Source: Candidatus Saccharimonadota bacterium (lineage in GTDB: Bacteria; Patescibacteriota; Saccharimonadia; Saccharimonadales; JACDFO01). Taken from it: DNA of 32,469 bases. Of the stretch, positions 29,330 to 32,469 are shown in pieces (position 1 is the stretch's first letter; every line of letters starts with the position of its first letter). Both the position numbers and the translations under genes were made by a program. The DNA lies in the NCBI GenBank assembly GCA_013815785.1, contig JACDFO010000004.1:1-32469 (forward strand), in the 5' to 3' direction. The notes under the pieces are model-generated. The model worked only from the letters and a program-made list of their open reading frames with translations, searched no databases and had not been told where the DNA came from.

Positions 29330-30609
29330 ATAGACTCCCTAAGTTAGTCAGAGTGTTCTTTATCGGCGCAGGTTTGGCAATGATATTGACCCTACTACAA
29401 AGTCCCCAAAAAGCCAGCGCCAATACGCTGCCGAGTACTTACGATGTTCCGATGATTCCTTGTGGGGACGGCACGTTTACTCGATATGTAAACTATATAA
29501 CTTCGCCCGATCTAGTCGATGAAGGCGGCGGAAATTTTAGTGTTGCAACGGCCATCAACCAGATCACATTCAATACCTATGCAGCCTCAAACTACGCGTG
29601 TCCTACAGTTAACCCTGCTACCCGTGGTCCTGCATATCTGCATCACGAAGACTTCATATTTAATGGATCGCAAACAATTTCTGGGGGAGCGGCTTCCGCA
29701 AATAGTACCTGGGGTTATCGAGGTAGTTCGGGGTGGCAATTTACTAGGTCGTTCACTGTTACTCTTAACCCCGGAGTCAACACGCTAAATCTCCGACTTG
29801 CGGGTGATACTTGCACAGCGGTTAACAGTAATCCATGCTCCAATTATCCAATCACAGGTATATCGAACAACGTAGTACGTATTACCTTCAATCAGGACAG
29901 AGCTTCTTGCACTATTACCGCACCTAACACCCTAAGCCCAGGCCAATCTTTTAGCGCATCTTTTACAGCAACGAACGCTGGTGGTGTTGTTTGGTCGGTG
30001 CATCCCACCAATACCAACCGCTGGCGGTTGGGTAAGTCAAACCCGCGTACGTTCCCAGCAAACAATGGTACGTGGGGAACGACAAGGGTTGAAATACCCG
30101 GCTATCCGGGTTTAGGGCTTGTGGTTTATCCTGGTCAAACATCGCCCAGTAGTTCATCAACCCCAACCACGTTTACTCAAAGCTTTACCGCGCCCACGAC
30201 CCCAGGTACCTATAATTTTGACTGGGAAGTGGTCAGGGAGAATGTTTACTGGGTTGGTAGTCCCTGTAGTAAATCTATTATCGTAGCTACCGCGACTCCA
30301 ACATTGTCATGCAACGGAACTCCAAACAGCGTGGCAATCAATACCAATGTAACTTTTAGTGTAGACAGTACTTCAACTGCGACAGGCCCGGTAGCATGGG
30401 GTGGTATGCTAGGGGCTAATTCCAGTCCGGGAACAGGCACATCGTTTATAACAACATATCCAACAACTGGAACAAAAACAGTCGACGTAACACGGCAAGG
30501 TGTTCCTGATAGTTGTAGCGTTAATGTCACAGCTACACCCCCAACATCTGGCGGGCTCCGGAGGCTTGGTCCATGGGACTCTATAACAAACTTGCCACCG
30601 GTACTGTAG
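29326..30609 (+). CDS. Secreted protein with NBR1-type Ig-like domain
   Basis: A 427-residue exported protein. The signal peptide runs to about residue 33 (KLVRVFFIGAGLAMILTLLQ, then KASA before NTLP). The first domain (about 34-190) is beta-rich with several Cys. The second (about 195-325) fits the NBR1-type Ig fold: NAGGVVWSVHPTNTNRWRLG, NGTWGTTRVEIPG, VYPGQ, FTAPTTPGTYNFDWEVVREN, WVGSPC. A third, shorter beta domain (about 327-405, SCNGTPNSVAINTNVTFSVD) resembles a bacterial Ig repeat. High Ser/Thr/Asn and paired Cys are typical of adhesins. There is no LPxTG motif or C-terminal helix, so it is presumably released or held by partners. It is coupled to the upstream TPR-like gene. Confidence 0.75.
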   Translation: MNRLPKLVRVFFIGAGLAMILTLLQSPQKASANTLPSTYDVPMIPCGDGTFTRYVNYITSPDLVDEGGGNFSVATAINQITFNTYAASNYACPTVNPATRGPAYLHHEDFIFNGSQTISGGAASANSTWGYRGSSGWQFTRSFTVTLNPGVNTLNLRLAGDTCTAVNSNPCSNYPITGISNNVVRITFNQDRASCTITAPNTLSPGQSFSASFTATNAGGVVWSVHPTNTNRWRLGKSNPRTFPANNGTWGTTRVEIPGYPGLGLVVYPGQTSPSSSSTPTTFTQSFTAPTTPGTYNFDWEVVRENVYWVGSPCSKSIIVATATPTLSCNGTPNSVAINTNVTFSVDSTSTATGPVAWGGMLGANSSPGTGTSFITTYPTTGTKTVDVTRQGVPDSCSVNVTATPPTSGGLRRLGPWDSITNLPPVL

Positions 30610-30775
30610 CTACATGCGAGGGTATGGTTAAGCCCAGCGTGTATGTCATGTTCTGGTGAACAGAATACATTAAATATAATTCAGCCTTATATGCACGACC
30701 CAATGACTATAGATGTGGCATCCTAAGTTTGATATACTTTCCGAGTAAGCTAAAAGCGTAAGTGTTAAAGAGACA

Positions 30776-31807
30776 ATGTTTTTAAAGAAAAAATCAAATC
30801 CCGCGCCACCGGCAAAAACCACCGGCGATACTGCTCCGCAGGTGACGGCTAGCCTAATGTTTTCTCGGCCTTCCAAAAACCCCTTTAATTTTATAAAGCA
30901 GCACACCAAACTGGTGTTGTTTATACTGATCGGTGTACTGCTGCTAGCTGGTGGTACGCAGTACTTTATGAATCGAGACGTATACATGATAGTTGCAGGC
31001 CGGGTCATAACTAAAAGCCAATTTAACGAAGCCAAGAAAGCAAATGAAAATTATATAAATGCGGTTGGCGGCTTGGAACAAGGATCGACGGAAGATCCTA
31101 ACTTTGTTAGGAACCAGCTTATATTTATGGCGGCTTTAGAAAACGAGGCAGCAAAAGCAGGTATAACAGTTTCACAAGAAGAAGTCGATACTTCGCTAGC
31201 ACAACTGGCGGCTAGTTTGCCAAAGGAATACAAGCCAAACGAGGAAGGTAGTCCAAGCATTGACCCGGCAAGTAGAGTGCGCAGTTACCAGAAGGATATT
31301 TACGCATGGAGCCCAGCCTACAGTAACGATAAACAAAAAAGCATATTATTGCAGACCAGGTTAAAGACTAAACTTTTGAACCAAATCGACGTTCTCCAAG
31401 TAAGCTTGGTACTAAATCCTAGTTCCGGGCTTGATGCCCAATCAGGCAAAGGCTACCTCCAGGGAAGAATCAGTTCCTTACTGAAAGAGCAAAATGGTAC
31501 ATATGCAGATTTGGTAACCGTTCTTAGGGGTAATAATCAAAACTTAAACGTTGAATTTCTTCCCGATGTAGCTAATATAACCAAGTACCCGGACTTATCT
31601 GCCAAAGCCGGGGAAGTTATTGGCAACCTGACTTCTCCCGGCCAAATCAGCGCAGCAGTGCAGACCGAAGAAAACGTTTTGCAAATATATCGGCTGGAAG
31701 CCTCATCACAAGGTGATTACGACTCGTGGGAGAGCCTTGTAGGTGCTTATGCGAGTAAGGCACACATAATAACTTCGTGGTTTGATTGGAAAAGGTTTAC
31801 GATATGA
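30776..31807 (+). CDS. Membrane-anchored SurA/parvulin-like protein
   Basis: A 343-residue protein with a Lys/Pro-rich cytoplasmic start, a membrane helix (about 46-60) and a long outside helical domain. The stretch after the helix (VYMIVAGRVITKSQFNEAKK) matches the start of SurA-type N-terminal chaperone domains (VNGxxIxxxeF). Helices around 115-135 (FMAALENEAAKAGITVSQEE) are the usual continuation. Near the end, LSAKAGEVIGNLTSPGQ and ENVLQIYRLE resemble the last strands of a parvulin peptidyl-prolyl isomerase, but the central catalytic part is not clearly present. The likely role is folding or export of surface proteins. The ATGA at 31804-31807 couples it to the secreted protein that follows. 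The 166-bp gap before it holds a TTCTG/CAGAA hairpin (30651-30665) and a possible TATACT -10 box (30733-30738). Confidence 0.7.
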   Translation: MFLKKKSNPAPPAKTTGDTAPQVTASLMFSRPSKNPFNFIKQHTKLVLFILIGVLLLAGGTQYFMNRDVYMIVAGRVITKSQFNEAKKANENYINAVGGLEQGSTEDPNFVRNQLIFMAALENEAAKAGITVSQEEVDTSLAQLAASLPKEYKPNEEGSPSIDPASRVRSYQKDIYAWSPAYSNDKQKSILLQTRLKTKLLNQIDVLQVSLVLNPSSGLDAQSGKGYLQGRISSLLKEQNGTYADLVTVLRGNNQNLNVEFLPDVANITKYPDLSAKAGEVIGNLTSPGQISAAVQTEENVLQIYRLEASSQGDYDSWESLVGAYASKAHIITSWFDWKRFTI

Positions 31808-32469
31808 ACGCACGTCTAGTTAATAGCAGCACCTCGCTGTTTCATCGCGTGAAGTCCAGTATGTATCTCATCCTAATTCTAGTGGCTGTAGGTATGGTAG
31901 CAAACGTTTTGGTATCGCCACCAAAGACAGTTGAAGCTGTTACTGGTGGGCCAGCATGCAGTACTTGGGCAGCTTCTTTTTATGGAATTGACGATACGGC
32001 AACTATAGCTGCCGGCCAAAACCCGTATGGTAATCCAGGTATTGGATACACCGGCCCGAGCAGAAAGCAAATACAATTATCTGCCTCGACATATGTGTCG
32101 ACTTCTCTATCAACCTGCGCACAACCAAGGCCCATGCCGGCAGTAATAACTACGAATAATTGTGCGGCAGGAAGCAGTTCTTGCCCGATAGCACCTCAAC
32201 AGTTTGGTGGCTCAACAGATGCTGATAAAATATCTATGTATCCACCTTCTACTGTGGTTAATGGCGGAATAACATTGACATATATTGGCACGTCGTATGA
32301 AGCGGGAACTGCGGGATACGCAAAACTTACAAATGGCAGGAATTTTCCTTCTAACGCTCAGGTAGGAAGCCTAAACACTGGATTCAGACTAATTTTTCAC
32401 TATGTAAACTGTTCAGACCCATCAGCTGCTTCCTACTGTCCAGCACCTCCACCTCCACCACCTCCACCT
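31804..32469 (+). CDS. Secreted protein entering a poly-proline tract (partial)
   Basis: The frame is open from ATG 31804 to the last base (222 codons), so the 3' end is outside the window. The start overlaps the stop codon of the SurA-like gene. A signal peptide-like helix (about 20-38, MYLILILVAVGMVANVLV) is followed by a likely cleavage site (KTVEA before VTGG). The exported part is rich in Ser, Thr, Gly and Pro and has about seven Cys, probably disulfide-bonded. It ends at the window edge with CPAPPPPPPPP, a run of eight prolines of the type that normally needs EF-P. The Cys-rich, Pro-linked style recalls adhesins, but no family is recognised. Confidence 0.75.
   Translation, partial: MNARLVNSSTSLFHRVKSSMYLILILVAVGMVANVLVSPPKTVEAVTGGPACSTWAASFYGIDDTATIAAGQNPYGNPGIGYTGPSRKQIQLSASTYVSTSLSTCAQPRPMPAVITTNNCAAGSSSCPIAPQQFGGSTDADKISMYPPSTVVNGGITLTYIGTSYEAGTAGYAKLTNGRNFPSNAQVGSLNTGFRLIFHYVNCSDPSAASYCPAPPPPPPPP

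Overview
The window looks like chromosomal DNA of a Candidatus Saccharibacteria (TM7, Patescibacteria/CPR) type organism. I infer this from gene content and style: a compact set of housekeeping genes, single-domain and stripped versions of familiar proteins, many lineage-specific small secreted or membrane-anchored proteins, and ordinary use of TGA as a stop codon, which argues against the UGA-recoding SR1/Gracilibacteria. No rRNA or tRNA gene, CRISPR array or transposase was seen.

Positions 1-8300 hold an information-processing block on the plus strand: the tail of an unidentified proline-rich protein, truB, an ABC-F ATPase, rpsO, pnp, a small membrane protein, a family-4-like uracil-DNA glycosylase that lacks most iron-sulfur cysteines, and an RNase J with a long basic tail at its N-terminus. 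rpsO/pnp/rnj together make an RNA maturation and decay cluster. Positions 8300-15400 hold two small unknown genes, ftsK, an unknown 260-residue protein, rpsF-rpsR, ssb, efp and tlyA. Most gaps here carry nested imperfect palindromes about 90-100 bp long, which I describe as a repeat family.

Positions 15366-20460 hold a Crp/Fnr-type regulator (minus), a PH-domain protein, a phosphoribosyltransferase-like protein, a membrane-anchored serine beta-lactamase/DD-peptidase-fold protein, ychF (minus) and an unknown protein.

Positions 20635-27376 are the most unusual part: an old tandem duplication of a three-gene surface module. Each copy has a 111-residue single-pass Ser/Thr/Pro-rich protein (plus), and a minus-strand operon made of a membrane-anchored CAP/SCP protein followed by an apolipoprotein N-acyltransferase-like (CN-hydrolase) membrane enzyme. 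The promoters of both copies are conserved base for base at their hexamers. The enzyme keeps a Glu-Lys-Cys triad but has Ser-Gly after the Cys where classical Lnt has Tyr-Glu.

Positions 27538-28517 hold a GC-rich LPxTG-type surface protein gene with a strong promoter, enclosed by a 15-bp inverted repeat and surrounded by strong RNA hairpins; it looks acquired. Positions 28745-32469 hold secreted and membrane proteins in two translationally coupled pairs (TPR-like, NBR1-type Ig-like, SurA/parvulin-like, and a secreted protein entering a poly-proline tract at the window edge). The right half therefore seems devoted to the cell surface, which fits an epibiont that lives on other bacteria.

Promoters of TTGACA/17 bp/TATAAT type can be read before many genes. 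Several place the -10 box so close to the start codon that the mRNA should be leaderless, while other genes have strong Shine-Dalgarno sites. All functional statements come from reading the sequence; no database search was run.
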